From positions 55,174 to 119,173 of the forward strand of contig CACZBS010000008.1 in assembly GCA_902779455.1 (NCBI GenBank): a DNA stretch of 64,000 bases, written 5' to 3'. Numbering within the stretch: the stretch's first letter is position 1; each line of letters starts with the position of its first letter. A model generated the notes under the pieces. It was not told the DNA's origin and searched no databases. It worked only from the letters and a program-made list of their open reading frames with translations. Positions 1-9,828 of this stretch are shown here, piece after piece. This DNA is from an uncultured Prevotellaceae bacterium. Its GTDB lineage: Bacteria > Bacteroidota > Bacteroidia > Bacteroidales > Bacteroidaceae. The position numbers were made by a program, and so were the translations under genes.

Positions 1-206
1 GAGTGCTTATCAGCCAAGCGGTCCCACATATTGCGGTTGATGCTGGGCAGGCGGCGCGGCCTCCCCGTGCGGGCCTCAGCCACACCGCTGTCGGCTTCGG
101 CCTGCAGGTAGGGGGTACAGTTTCCCCGCTTGGGGCGGATGTCTTGTGCGGCGGCACAGAGCGGTAAAAGGGTAAAAAGGCATAAAGGCAAAGCCCGTTT
201 AGCCAT
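1..206 (-). CDS. secreted protein, N-terminal part (runs off window edge)
   Basis: An open frame reads leftward off the window edge, so only about 68 residues are visible. It begins with a clear signal peptide (MAKRALPLCLFTLLPLCAAAQ), so the product is exported. The segment after cleavage is polar and ends near MWDRLADKH. I do not recognise the family. In-frame ATGs also lie at 215, 233 and 242; I chose 206 because it gives the most compact signal peptide. The codons for the hydrophobic core (163-180) are one arm of an inverted repeat whose other arm is at 257-274. The gene lies downstream of fumarase on the same strand. Confidence 0.55.
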   Translation of the reverse strand, partial: MAKRALPLCLFTLLPLCAAAQDIRPKRGNCTPYLQAEADSGVAEARTGRPRRLPSINRNMWDRLADKH

Positions 207-276
207 TCTGGTCATTGTTCTATAGATTAGCATTGTCTTCATCTTTTCTTTTTTTTCCTTTTTACTCTTTTACCTT
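163..276. repeat. inverted repeat overlapping a signal-peptide start
   Basis: GGTAAAAGGGTAAAAAGG at 163-180 is matched on the opposite strand at 257-274 with one mismatch. Each arm contains tandem GTAAAA(G)-type units. The left arm is translated as the core of the signal peptide of the leftward gene. The outer flank, ATTAATTAAGGTAAAA on the minus strand at about 271-283, recurs just before the glnK start near 45475. Confidence 0.6.
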
Positions 277-298
277 AATTAATATATGTCCGTGAGAA

Positions 299-1948
299 TT
301 ACTTTCCGCAGGGAGCCCAGGGCTTCAGCGTCTTGAAGAAGTCGTTGCCCTTGTCGTCAACGAGGATGAAGGCAGGGAAGTCCTCAACGTCGATCTTCCA
401 GATGGCCTCCATGCCCAGCTCAGGATATTCGACGCACTCGATCGACTTGATGCTCGACTGCGACAGGACGGCAGCGACGCCGCCAATGCTGCCCAGATAG
501 AATCCGCCGTACTTCTGGCAGGCGTCGGTGACCTGCTGCGAGCGGTTGCCCTTGGCAATCATGACGAGCGAGGCGCCCAGCGACTGAAACTCGTCGACGT
601 AGGGGTCCATGCGGTTGGCCGTCGTCGGGCCCATCGAGCCGCAGGGGTAGCCCTCGGGCGTCTTGGCCGGTCCGGCGTAGAGGACGGGGTACTTCTTGAA
701 GTATTCGGGCATGGGCTCGCCGGCGTCGATGCGGGCCTTCAGCTTGGCATGGGCAATGTCGCGGGCCACAATGATGGTGCCCTTGAGGTTGACGCGGGTC
801 GAGACGGGATACTTGGTCAGCTCGCGACGGACGGCGTCGATGCCCTGGTTCAGGTCAATCTCAATCGTGTTCTGGCCCTCGCCGGCCTTGGCATACTCTG
901 CGGGAATCAGCTCCGAGGGGTTCGAGTCCATCTTCTCGAGCCAGATGCCGTCACGGTTGATCTTAGCCTTGATGTTGCGGTCGGCCGAGCACGAGACGCC
1001 CATGCCGATGGGGCACGAAGCACCGTGGCGGGGCAGACGGACGACGCGGATGTCGTGGGCCATATACTTACCGCCGAACTGCGCGCCGAGCCCGATGCGA
1101 TGAGCCTCGTCGAGGAGCTTCTGCTCCAGGTCGACATCGCGGAAGGCGCGGCCCGTCTCGTCGCCCGTGGTGGGCAGCGAGTCGTAGTATTTGATTGAGG
1201 CGAGCTTCACCGTCAGCAGGTTCTTCTCGGCCGACGTGCCACCAATGACAAAGGCAATGTGATAGGGCGGGCAGGCAGCCGTGCCCAGCGACCGCATCTT
1301 CTCGACGAGGAACGGGATGAGCGTCCCCTCGTTCTGAATCGTTGCCTTGGTCATGGGATAGAAGTAGGTCTTGTTAGCCGAGCCGCCGCCCTTGGCCACC
1401 ATGACGAAGCGATACTCTGCGCCCTCCGTGGCCTCGATGTCGATCTGGGCGGGCAGGTTGCAGCGCGTGTTCACCTCGTCGTACATCGTCAGCGGGGCGT
1501 TCTGCGAATAGCGCAGGTTGTCCTGCGTGAACGTATTGTACACGCCAAGGCTGAGTGCTTCCTCGTCCTCGAAGTCGGTCCAGACGCGCTGGCCCTTCTC
1601 GCCGTGAATGATGGCCGTACCAGTGTCCTGGCAGAAGGGCAGGACGCCGCGGGCGGCCACCTCAGCGTTGCGCAGGAACTGCAGGGCCACGTATTTGTCG
1701 TTCTCCGAGGCCTCAGGGTCCTGCAGGATCTGAGCCACTTGCAGGTTGTGCTCGCGGCGCAGCATGAACTCCACATCGTGGAATGCCTGCTGGGCCAGCA
1801 GGGTCAGGGCCTCGCGTGAGACCTTGACGATCTCCTTGCCCTCAAATTCGCTGACGCTGACGCCCTCGCGCGAAAGCAGTCTATACTCGGTTGTGTCTTC
1901 TCCCAACTGGAACATGGGAGCATACTTGAATGCTGGTGTAGTAGCCAT
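299..1948 (-). CDS. fum: fumarate hydratase, class I (iron-sulfur)
   Basis: This enzyme interconverts fumarate and malate in the cytoplasm, here probably in the reductive succinate branch used by fermenting Bacteroidales. At 549 residues it has the usual length of single-chain class I (FumA/FumB-like) fumarases. Cysteines in PFCQDTGT (about residue 105), TAACPPYH (about 225) and GASCPIGMG (about 313) fit the three ligands of the oxygen-sensitive 4Fe-4S cluster. The C-terminal part contains [20 protein letters not shown] box (1991-1998) lies 43 nt upstream, so the gene probably has its own promoter. It looks intact. Confidence 0.95.
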   Translation of the reverse strand: MATTPAFKYAPMFQLGEDTTEYRLLSREGVSVSEFEGKEIVKVSREALTLLAQQAFHDVEFMLRREHNLQVAQILQDPEASENDKYVALQFLRNAEVAARGVLPFCQDTGTAIIHGEKGQRVWTDFEDEEALSLGVYNTFTQDNLRYSQNAPLTMYDEVNTRCNLPAQIDIEATEGAEYRFVMVAKGGGSANKTYFYPMTKATIQNEGTLIPFLVEKMRSLGTAACPPYHIAFVIGGTSAEKNLLTVKLASIKYYDSLPTTGDETGRAFRDVDLEQKLLDEAHRIGLGAQFGGKYMAHDIRVVRLPRHGASCPIGMGVSCSADRNIKAKINRDGIWLEKMDSNPSELIPAEYAKAGEGQNTIEIDLNQGIDAVRRELTKYPVSTRVNLKGTIIVARDIAHAKLKARIDAGEPMPEYFKKYPVLYAGPAKTPEGYPCGSMGPTTANRMDPYVDEFQSLGASLVMIAKGNRSQQVTDACQKYGGFYLGSIGGVAAVLSQSSIKSIECVEYPELGMEAIWKIDVEDFPAFILVDDKGNDFFKTLKPWAPCGK

Positions 1949-1990
1949 AAATCTTACGTTTTATTGATAAGGTATATCATTTATTGGCTG

Positions 1991-1998
1991 CAAAGTTA
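1991..1998 (-). promoter_or_regulatory. TAnnTTTG -7 box for fumarase
   Basis: TAACTTTG on the minus strand, 43 nt from the fumarase ATG, matches the Bacteroidota sigma-A -7 consensus. Confidence 0.6.
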
Positions 1999-2082
1999 CG
2001 AAAAAAGAACGAATAACTGAAAAAAATCAGTAATTTATTTAATGGCAGGGTTAGAAATGAGGCGGAGACGACGGAAAACAAA

Positions 2083-2186
2083 GTAGCGCTTTGACGTAAG
2101 AGAAGTGCCGCTTTGACCTCAACAAAGTACCGCTTTGACATGAAAGAAGTGCCGTTTCTCTTGCCAAGAAGCGGCACTTCATTTTT
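2083..2186. repeat. tandem CAAAG-GTGCCGCTTTGAC units ending in a hairpin
   Basis: Three imperfect units of about 22 nt (AAAGTAGCGCTTTGACG, GAAGTGCCGCTTTGACC, AAAGTACCGCTTTGACA) are followed by a 9-bp stem, GAAGTGCCG at 2146-2154 with CGGCACTTC at 2172-2180, then ATTTTTT on the plus strand. Each unit can form its own CAAAG/CTTTG mini-hairpin. The block lies just downstream of the lyase gene and may end its transcript, although the T-run is on the other strand. Nothing else is visible in this gap. Confidence 0.5.
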
Positions 2187-2196
2187 TGCATTGGTT

Positions 2197-5100
2197 TCAC
2201 TTCGTCATCACCTTCTTGCCTTCGACGACATAGATGCCCCTGCGCTGAGGACGGTCGACGGGACGACCCTGCAGGTCGTAGACATTGTGGGCTGGGGCTT
2301 GATCCGCATCGGGCGCTGTCAGACCTTTCGTGCTAAGGTCGACGACACGCAACTTGCCGTCAGTGAGGAGTGTGGATGCGTCGAGTTCATAGCTGGGATC
2401 AGGATCGTCAGTCTCTAACTTGACGACGAAGTTGCCCGTCTGGCTGCCAAACTCGGAGAATACCTCGATCTCGTCGCCATCGGCAAGCTTGCGCGTCGCT
2501 GGGACGGAGACGAGGATCGTATCGCCATTATGTCGCACGGAGCCGCTGACGCTGATCTTGGTGCTACCCACAGCCGTCAGCTGACAACGCAGGGTGGAGC
2601 CCTGATTGAGCGTCAGGTTGCCTGAGAGTCGCAGCGTGCCCACCAAGCCATAGAGTCCTCCCTGGACGACGCCGCCTTTGTTGACTGTTGCGCTGCTGGT
2701 GAGGGCATTGCCAGTCAGTGTGCCTCCGTTGCCGACAGTAATGAGGGCAGTGTTCATGACGTCGGACGACGAATTGTTCAGTTCGAGCGTTCCTCCATTG
2801 ACCGTGATGGGCGAAGTATGTCCTGGCGTCGTGAGGGTTAGCTTGCCTGTTCCCTCCTTAGTGACGCGGTTGGCCTTGAGCAGTCCGGCAAAGCGGGTGT
2901 CGGTGTTCAGATTGCCCACCTGCCATGTGCTGCCGCCCAGCACGCCGTCCGCTGCTGTGCCTGAAAGGGCCCCGAGGCGAGTGGTGGCCGTCACCGTATT
3001 GCCACTGCCCCCCTTGTAGTGGCCAATGTTGGTGGCGGCATCGACGACAAGGGTCGTCTTGCTCATATCCGTCACCGTCGACATCAGTCGCCACTGGCTG
3101 CCGCTGGCCGTCAGCTGTCCTTCGAACTGCGAGAAGCTGGCCCCGATGTCGCAGCGCACATAGCGTGAGACGATGGTCAGCGACCCCTTACCAAGGAACG
3201 AGCCGTTGATGCGGCCCCGACTGGAACCAATGATCTTATTGGTCGTGCCTGCCTGGATGGTGCACTGGTGGTTGAACTCGGGAACGGTCGACGTGCTGTT
3301 GACGTCGATCTGATGGACCTCGCCGCCTGCCAGCACCATGGGTGATCCGCTACGTCCGAAGGTAGAGTTCCATGCGCCCTGGGCCACGATGCCTCGCTTG
3401 ACGATCACTCCCGCAAACGGGTTCGACCCTCCATAAGTGAAGTTAAGCTGACCCGGACCATCCTTGACGAGGTAGCCCGTACCGTTGACCTGACCCTTCA
3501 GCGAGAGGGCGCTGTTCGACTGCTGGATGCGAATGGTGGCTGTGTCAGTAAGGGTGATGACGCGATCGGTGCCCATGTTGTCGCGGCTGAGCACGAGGGT
3601 GCCGCCGTTCAGTTGCAGGTTGCCGCTCTTGGCCGCGGCGGCACCAATGGCGCTGGGCTGACCGCCGTCGTAGCAGTTGGGCACGGTGAGCTGACCGCCG
3701 TTGACGATTGTCGGGCCTGTGTAGTCGCTATACTTCATATTAAGCGTCACGTCGGCATCCTTCTCCACCGTCACGCCGCCCTCGCCAGAGAGGCCGCCCT
3801 CGCCAGAGAGGACATAGCGGCCGCCCTGGAAGGTGACGCCGCTGGTGACCATCTTGTCGTTGAGGACGACGTCAGTCCTGGCCGCATCGTCGCTGAACAC
3901 AACGGCATCGCCAGCAACGAAAGGTGTGGCGGAGCCGTTCAACGTGAAGTTATTAGTCTTATAGTCCCAGACATTACCCAAGGCTCCAGTCCAGACGACG
4001 TCCTGTTGGGGTGCACGTGAGGCATGGACGTGAAGGACAAGCTGACGACCGTCGACGACCTCAAAGTCGTAGTTGACGCCCTCAAGGCCGCGAGTGCGAA
4101 GCCGGCTGATGTCGCAAGTCAGCTTGCCCGTACACTTGGCAATGATATAGTCGGCAGCATCCTGAGTCATAAGGTTCATCGTGATATAGTTGGTATTTTT
4201 GAATGAGAGGTCGCCTTCGACGGAGAGTGCGCCGTTCAGGAACGTGAGCGGACAGTCGTCGCAAGTGGGCTCGATGGTGCGTGTGTTGATTTCCAAATAC
4301 ACATTGCCTGGCAGGGTCATGCTTCTCCGCGAGCTGATGACATCGCCGCCAGCCAGCAGCCGGCAGCCCTCATAGTTGAGCGCGCCCTCGAAGGTGATGG
4401 TGTCTTCAAGCGTGACATTGCCGCTCAGCGTGCCGCGGGCCCGAAGCTCCACGGGGCCTGCGATATGTCCGTTGACGCAAAGCGTACCCTCGCTGATGAT
4501 GGTCTGGCCCGTATGCATGAGGTTGGCATTGAATGTGGCCGTGCCGAGCATCGACTTGATGAGGCGGCCACTGCCTGACGTCCCACTGCCACCGAACGTA
4601 TAGTCATGGCCACGAGAATTCATCAGATAGATGCAGGAGGCCTGCAGGGGCTGATCGAAGGCGACAGGCTGGCTGTTGTCGCCTGAAAGGTCGAACATCA
4701 GGCTTTTGCCGGCTTCGTAGTCGGCAGGCGAAGTCTGGTCGAAGGTGGTCCACTGGCTGTTGCCTTTCCATCGCAGGTCGGCCGTAAAGACAGGCGGTAG
4801 CGGAGGCATGGGCATGTCGCCGCCAAGATAAAAGCTTGTATTGGGGTGCTGATAGTAGCCTCGCGTAGTGCAGTCGCCACGATAGTGCGGGTCTTGCTGG
4901 AGGCAATAGATGCTGTAGTTGGTGGGCATGTTGGTGGTATATCCTACGAGGCCCGTACAGCCGTCGGCATTCTGGTTAGCAAGGATGATCTCCTCGCGCC
5001 AGTCGCCCATGATGTCGCCCATGAAGGTCGGACGCGTGCCTGTGCCGCCATGGGTGGCCCAATTGCTCTCCTGAGAGAACTCTATGAGACGGGCTTTCGA

Positions 5101-6783
5101 GAGCACCTGCGTAATCATCATGTTGGTGCCCCATCCCGAACCGCCTGGCGACGAGAGCTCCTCACGTTGCAGGTCGCCATTCCACCAGACGCCCTCGAAC
5201 ATCGTGCTGATGCCACAGCCAGAGCGGGTGTAATCAGTCTTCTCGCCCTTGCAGTCGTAGATAAAGTCGTCAGTGAAACTATAGAGCTCGTAGCCCTTGC
5301 GCGACGCGTCGACGTCCATGCAGGCACCACGTCCCACGTCGTAGACCGAAGGCAGATACCACTCCTTGATGCGCTCAGCCGTTCGGGCATCGTAGAGCAA
5401 CTGTCCAAGTAGAGCGCTCTGCTGAATAGCATAGACCTCCAGACCAGGACGGTCGGGGTCGATGTCGCTCAGGATGAAGCGGTCGCCATGGCCGATGCCC
5501 GGACTCTGGAACCAGCCGTTGCGAGGATTGACGGAGTAGCCGCCCTGAATCATCTCGTCGCAGCCGTCACCATCGACGTCAGCGACGCGCAACTGGTGGA
5601 ACTCTGCAGGCCAGGGCGATTTGTCGTTACGGCTCCACGTGGCCGAATGGTGCCAGTTGGAAGGAATTCCGCCGTCCCAGTCGTAGTCCCAGGTGAAGAC
5701 GTAGTTGTGGTGGGTCTTATTTGTTTCGCGGTCGAGACACTCCATGACGAGCGAGGGATGCACGCCGTCAAGATAGCAGATGCAGAAATGGCCGTCCATG
5801 GCCGAATAGCCGTCGCTCATGTAGTCAGAGCGATTGGTGCGGGTGTAGCGGTCTTGACCATCGTGCACCTCGTCATATTTCAGTTCGCTGCAGGCGATCT
5901 CTGCGCCCGTCAGCCCGTCGATGACGGAGACATAGAAAGGACGGTTGCGCTGCGACTGCTGCCGATAGTCCACGATGCCGTCGCCATCCGCGTCGGCCAC
6001 AGTGCTGCCCATGGCATAGAGGCCCCAGGTCTCGTTCTCCTTATCCCAGAACCGCGTGCCGTCGCAACTCTTGATGATGACCTCGCAACGTCCGTCGCAG
6101 TTGATGTCGTAGGCCACGACCATGTCGTTCTGTCCGCCACAGATGTTCACATTTGGGCCCATGTCAACGGTCCATAGCAACGTGCCGTCCAGTTTGTAGG
6201 CCTGAATCTTATGCGACGTCGTAGCCATGTTGTCGCGCCGGTCCTCTGCATCGTCGTCAGTTCCAGCCCCTGCGAAGAGACGGTCGCAGACGACGGCATC
6301 CACCTCGCCGTCGCCGTCAGTGTCCATAGGCCATACGTATTTGGTACGATAGTCGTTGCGGCTGATGACTTTGTCGTCAAAGTCGAACTTAAACCATACG
6401 TTTGGCCAGGGCTGTGTCTTATAAAGGAAAGGAGAACTGATAGGGCCCTCTACCCCATCGGGACTGACTGCAGCGACGGCATACTCCGTGCCTGATGCGA
6501 TGGTCGTCTGCAGACACGTGTTACGGATGGGTGTAGCATTAATCTTGGTGTACGCCGTCGTTCCTGCGGTGCGACGATAGACATTATAGGTTGTGCCCTC
6601 TGGCTCCTCAGCCAGTTTGCGCCATGAGATGAGCGAGCCTTGACCGCCAGTGCTGGTCACGCTGCGCCCGCCAGTACGATTGACGGCTACGACGCCACGT
6701 CCCGTCGGCTGTTGAAGCCGCTGAGCGAAAGATGGGATTGAAAGCAGAAGGATTCCTGCTAAAAGAGGTAATCTGAACTTCAT
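2197..6783 (-). CDS. secreted rhamnogalacturonan lyase (PL11) with PATR-type beta repeats and a C-terminal sorting-like tail
   Basis: A signal peptide (MKFRLPLLAGILLLSIPSFAQ) is followed by a PL11 catalytic region, about residues 22-650. It shows the N-terminal Ig-like YNVYRR segment, then calcium-binding DTDGDGEVDA and VADADGDGIVD loops of the propeller, as in YesW/YesX. PL11 enzymes cleave the rhamnose-galacturonate backbone of rhamnogalacturonan I. The remaining ~870 residues are repetitive and Gly/Thr-rich, with several units like GTGKLTLT...ITVNGGTLEL, the autotransporter-associated beta-strand pattern. The C-terminus (NVYDLQGRPVDRPQRRGIYV...KKVMTK) resembles the tail of many secreted Prevotella proteins. 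A usual PL11 has 600-700 residues, so this is a large fusion. The GH28 and GH43 genes at 14.5-17.4 kb fit the same substrate. Confidence 0.88.
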   Translation of the reverse strand: MKFRLPLLAGILLLSIPSFAQRLQQPTGRGVVAVNRTGGRSVTSTGGQGSLISWRKLAEEPEGTTYNVYRRTAGTTAYTKINATPIRNTCLQTTIASGTEYAVAAVSPDGVEGPISSPFLYKTQPWPNVWFKFDFDDKVISRNDYRTKYVWPMDTDGDGEVDAVVCDRLFAGAGTDDDAEDRRDNMATTSHKIQAYKLDGTLLWTVDMGPNVNICGGQNDMVVAYDINCDGRCEVIIKSCDGTRFWDKENETWGLYAMGSTVADADGDGIVDYRQQSQRNRPFYVSVIDGLTGAEIACSELKYDEVHDGQDRYTRTNRSDYMSDGYSAMDGHFCICYLDGVHPSLVMECLDRETNKTHHNYVFTWDYDWDGGIPSNWHHSATWSRNDKSPWPAEFHQLRVADVDGDGCDEMIQGGYSVNPRNGWFQSPGIGHGDRFILSDIDPDRPGLEVYAIQQSALLGQLLYDARTAERIKEWYLPSVYDVGRGACMDVDASRKGYELYSFTDDFIYDCKGEKTDYTRSGCGISTMFEGVWWNGDLQREELSSPGGSGWGTNMMITQVLSKARLIEFSQESNWATHGGTGTRPTFMGDIMGDWREEIILANQNADGCTGLVGYTTNMPTNYSIYCLQQDPHYRGDCTTRGYYQHPNTSFYLGGDMPMPPLPPVFTADLRWKGNSQWTTFDQTSPADYEAGKSLMFDLSGDNSQPVAFDQPLQASCIYLMNSRGHDYTFGGSGTSGSGRLIKSMLGTATFNANLMHTGQTIISEGTLCVNGHIAGPVELRARGTLSGNVTLEDTITFEGALNYEGCRLLAGGDVISSRRSMTLPGNVYLEINTRTIEPTCDDCPLTFLNGALSVEGDLSFKNTNYITMNLMTQDAADYIIAKCTGKLTCDISRLRTRGLEGVNYDFEVVDGRQLVLHVHASRAPQQDVVWTGALGNVWDYKTNNFTLNGSATPFVAGDAVVFSDDAARTDVVLNDKMVTSGVTFQGGRYVLSGEGGLSGEGGVTVEKDADVTLNMKYSDYTGPTIVNGGQLTVPNCYDGGQPSAIGAAAAKSGNLQLNGGTLVLSRDNMGTDRVITLTDTATIRIQQSNSALSLKGQVNGTGYLVKDGPGQLNFTYGGSNPFAGVIVKRGIVAQGAWNSTFGRSGSPMVLAGGEVHQIDVNSTSTVPEFNHQCTIQAGTTNKIIGSSRGRINGSFLGKGSLTIVSRYVRCDIGASFSQFEGQLTASGSQWRLMSTVTDMSKTTLVVDAATNIGHYKGGSGNTVTATTRLGALSGTAADGVLGGSTWQVGNLNTDTRFAGLLKANRVTKEGTGKLTLTTPGHTSPITVNGGTLELNNSSSDVMNTALITVGNGGTLTGNALTSSATVNKGGVVQGGLYGLVGTLRLSGNLTLNQGSTLRCQLTAVGSTKISVSGSVRHNGDTILVSVPATRKLADGDEIEVFSEFGSQTGNFVVKLETDDPDPSYELDASTLLTDGKLRVVDLSTKGLTAPDADQAPAHNVYDLQGRPVDRPQRRGIYVVEGKKVMTK

Positions 6784-6883
6784 TTGTTTTAGTAGTTTGT
6801 CTAAAGTGAAAAGGAGTTGTCCGCCCAGTGTGCGGTTGCGCTTTGACGGACAGCCCCTTTGAATGTTTCGTTAAATTGAGAGA

Positions 6884-9811
6884 TCAATAGCCGAAGATTT
6901 CCTCGGTGCTGACGCGCTTCAGGGGCCCATACTGCAATAGACCGGCAAGGTCGAGGTCGCGTTCGTCGCCGAGGATAATGTAGCGATAGACCTTGTGGGC
7001 CATCTGCTGCCGCTCAAACTCAACGATGTCCTTCAGGGTGATGTCGGGGAGGGCGTTGTAGATGCGCTCGTTGAGGTCGTAGTCGATGCCGCGGTCGCGC
7101 GCCGTCAGCCATGCGTTGATGAGTCCGAACTTGGTGGTGCGCTGGCTGGCCAGCCGCTTGGTCAAAGCCTCGCGGGCAATCGTGAAGGCATGGTCGGACT
7201 CTGGAATGGTGTCGAGAATCTGGTGGAACTGGCGGACGCAGTCCATCATCTTGTCGTTCTGGGTGATGATGTGAGTGAAGTAATACTCGGGCTCACCCTT
7301 GTACTGCGGCTCGACGTAGGCTGCATAGGCGTTGTAGGCTAGTCCGCGAGCCTCGCGGAGTTCCTGGAAGACGATGGTGTTCATGCCGCCGCCATAGTAT
7401 TCATTGAAGAGCGCCTGGACGGGAGCCTCGTCCTCGCGCCACTCACGGCTCTCGTTGTGATACATGCGCATATAGATGTTCTTGGCATCAAACGGTGCAA
7501 TGAGTATCTCGTTAGCCGGCGTGGTCTGAAGTGTATAGTGACGGCCCTCGGGGGCGGGCTTCAGCGACGCGGGCACTACGTGGGTTGCGGCGATGGCCTT
7601 CGTGAGTTCCTGCTGGGTCATGGGACCGTAGTAGAGCACGGTGTGCTCATACTGGGCGAGACCGCGGAGCAGATCCAGCAGCTGCTGCGGATCAGTCTGT
7701 GCCAGCTGCTGGGCAGTCAGGTCGTTGCGGTAAGGATTGTACGGACCATAGAGGCCGTAGCTGACTAGGCGCTGGAAGCTGGCGCGCTGGTCGGTCTTGG
7801 CGTCGGCACGGCTTTTCTCGCGGAGGGCAACATACTGGGCGAAGGCCTCTGGGTCGACCTTGGCTCTCTGAAGCAGGTGTTCGAGCAGTGCGAGGGCTTC
7901 AGGCATGCTCTCGCTGAGTCCGCTGAGACTGACGCTGATGGAGCGTGCGCCAACGTTGACGGAATAACGGCAGGCCAGGCGGTAGAACTGCTGCTTGAGC
8001 TGTTCGGCAGAGAGGGAGTCGGTGCCGAGATAGTCAAGATAGTCAGCGGCGTAATTGTATCGGACGTCCGTCTCCTCGCCGAAGTCATAACGGAAGGCAA
8101 GCTGGAAGCGTCCGTTCTCCTTGTTCTGCACATAGACGAGTGGCAGCTGGGAGATCTGGCCAAACGTGAGGTCGCGCTTGAAGTCGACGAAGCGCGGCTG
8201 GATAGGCTTTACCTCGGCCTGCTGGATGTCCTTGACAAACTGGCTGACGAGGTCGCGGTTGGTGGGAATGGGCGTAATCTGAGGCTTGTCGATTTTCTTC
8301 TGGGTCGGGTCAACGCCCTGACGCTTGTAGACGGCCACGTAGCCATCGCCGAAGTGACGGCGGGCGAAGTCGGCCACCTGCTCCTTGGTCATCCCTGCAA
8401 TGCGGTCGAGCCGTCCTACCTCCTGCTCCCAGCTGGTGCCGTTGATGAAGGACTGGACGAACATATCGGCACGTGCGCGATTGCTCTCAAGCGCATTGTA
8501 ATACTGCAGCTTAAGGTTGTTGATGACAGAGGGCAGAAGGTCGTCGCTGAAGTTGCCCTGACGCAGCTTCTCAATCTCATCGAGCAGCAGCTGGCGCACC
8601 TCGTCGAGCGTCTGTCCCTCGCGCGGTGTGCCCGCCAGGAGGAAGAAGGAATAGTCCATCTGGGGCTGTACGCCTCCCCATGCGCCGAGCATGCGCATCT
8701 GCTGGTTGATGTCGAGGTCGAGCAGTCCGGCCGTGCCGTTGCTAAGCATCGACTCGATGACCTGCAGGGTGTCAGTCGCAAGGGAGCTAGCTCCGTCGAA
8801 CCGCCATCCGAGCCAGATGGTCTCGGCCTCGAGTCCGACGACGGTGGTGTCGACAGGCGCTGTCAGTTCTGGCTGCTCAGGGAACGTGGGCTGAGCCACA
8901 TCCTCACCGGGCTGCCACTGGCCGAAGTACTTGTCGATGGTGGCGATGACCTCATCGGGGTCGAAGTCGCCAGCCATGCAGATGGCCACGTTGTTAGGCA
9001 CGTACCACTTCTTGAAGTAGTTCTTGATATTCGTGATCGAGGGATTCTTCAGGTGCTCCTGCGTGCCGATGGTGGTCTGCGTGCCGTAGGGGTGGGTCGG
9101 ACAGAGCTTGGCACCCATGGCCGTGAAGAGTTTGTCGACGTCGCTGGTCAGGTGGATGTTGTATTCCTCATAGACGGCCTCCAGCTCGGTGTGGAATCCG
9201 CGGATGGTCATGTTCTGGAAGCGGTCAGCCTGGATGCGGGCCCAGTTGTCCACCTCGTTGGAGGGGATGTTCTCGGTGTAGCAGGTGACATCGTTCGAGG
9301 TGTAGGCATTGGTGCCCTCGGCGCCGATGACGGACATGAGCTTGTCATACTCATTGGGAATGAAGTACTGGGCAGCAAGCTGCGAGACGCTGTCGATCTC
9401 GTGGTAGGCCTGACGACGCTCCTCGGGGTCGGTAAGTGTGCGATAGTGCTCGTAGCGCTGTTCGATGTCGTCGAGCAGGGGGGCCTCCTTCTCAGGGTCG
9501 GTGACGCCGAACTTGTCAGATCCCTTAAACATGAGGTGCTCCAGATAGTGGGCCAGTCCGGTGGTCTCGGCCGGGTCGTTCTTCGAGCCCGTGCGCACGG
9601 CAATGAAGGTCTGGATGCGCGGCTCCTCCTTGTTGACTGAGAGGTAGACCTTGAGTCCGTTCTTCAGCGTGTAGATACGCGTCTGTGCGGGGTCGCCCTT
9701 GACCGTCTCATACTTGTACTTGCCACCACAGGCAGTCAGCGTCAACATCATGGCAATGGCAAATAGCTGACCCGCCAATGATAATGCAGAAAAACTTTTA
9801 CGTAATGTCAT
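6884..9811 (-). CDS. M16 family zinc metallopeptidase lipoprotein
   Basis: This is a two-lobed pitrilysin-like peptidase of 975 residues, the full length for a fused M16 pair. The start encodes a lipoprotein signal with lipobox LTAC, so it is probably anchored to an envelope membrane and faces the periplasm or outside. The inverted zinc motif HYLEH lies near residue 88, with the distal Glu in ELEAVYEEYN about 75 residues later. The C-terminal half has the R/Y-type substrate-binding pattern (GGGMNTIVFQELREARGLAYNAYA) typical of the second lobe. It follows the DUF4954 gene by 17 nt, so the two are co-transcribed. The physiological substrate is unknown. Confidence 0.9.
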   Translation of the reverse strand: MTLRKSFSALSLAGQLFAIAMMLTLTACGGKYKYETVKGDPAQTRIYTLKNGLKVYLSVNKEEPRIQTFIAVRTGSKNDPAETTGLAHYLEHLMFKGSDKFGVTDPEKEAPLLDDIEQRYEHYRTLTDPEERRQAYHEIDSVSQLAAQYFIPNEYDKLMSVIGAEGTNAYTSNDVTCYTENIPSNEVDNWARIQADRFQNMTIRGFHTELEAVYEEYNIHLTSDVDKLFTAMGAKLCPTHPYGTQTTIGTQEHLKNPSITNIKNYFKKWYVPNNVAICMAGDFDPDEVIATIDKYFGQWQPGEDVAQPTFPEQPELTAPVDTTVVGLEAETIWLGWRFDGASSLATDTLQVIESMLSNGTAGLLDLDINQQMRMLGAWGGVQPQMDYSFFLLAGTPREGQTLDEVRQLLLDEIEKLRQGNFSDDLLPSVINNLKLQYYNALESNRARADMFVQSFINGTSWEQEVGRLDRIAGMTKEQVADFARRHFGDGYVAVYKRQGVDPTQKKIDKPQITPIPTNRDLVSQFVKDIQQAEVKPIQPRFVDFKRDLTFGQISQLPLVYVQNKENGRFQLAFRYDFGEETDVRYNYAADYLDYLGTDSLSAEQLKQQFYRLACRYSVNVGARSISVSLSGLSESMPEALALLEHLLQRAKVDPEAFAQYVALREKSRADAKTDQRASFQRLVSYGLYGPYNPYRNDLTAQQLAQTDPQQLLDLLRGLAQYEHTVLYYGPMTQQELTKAIAATHVVPASLKPAPEGRHYTLQTTPANEILIAPFDAKNIYMRMYHNESREWREDEAPVQALFNEYYGGGMNTIVFQELREARGLAYNAYAAYVEPQYKGEPEYYFTHIITQNDKMMDCVRQFHQILDTIPESDHAFTIAREALTKRLASQRTTKFGLINAWLTARDRGIDYDLNERIYNALPDITLKDIVEFERQQMAHKVYRYIILGDERDLDLAGLLQYGPLKRVSTEEIFGY

Positions 9812-9828
9812 AACTCTATAGAAATTAA

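Noticed and set aside
7877-9640. Long plus-strand frame opposite the M16 gene
   Set aside because: It is a shadow of the high-GC coding strand; no domain, start context or promoter. The same applies to long antisense frames over fumarase, gltB, glnN, pyrG, purF and the kinase.
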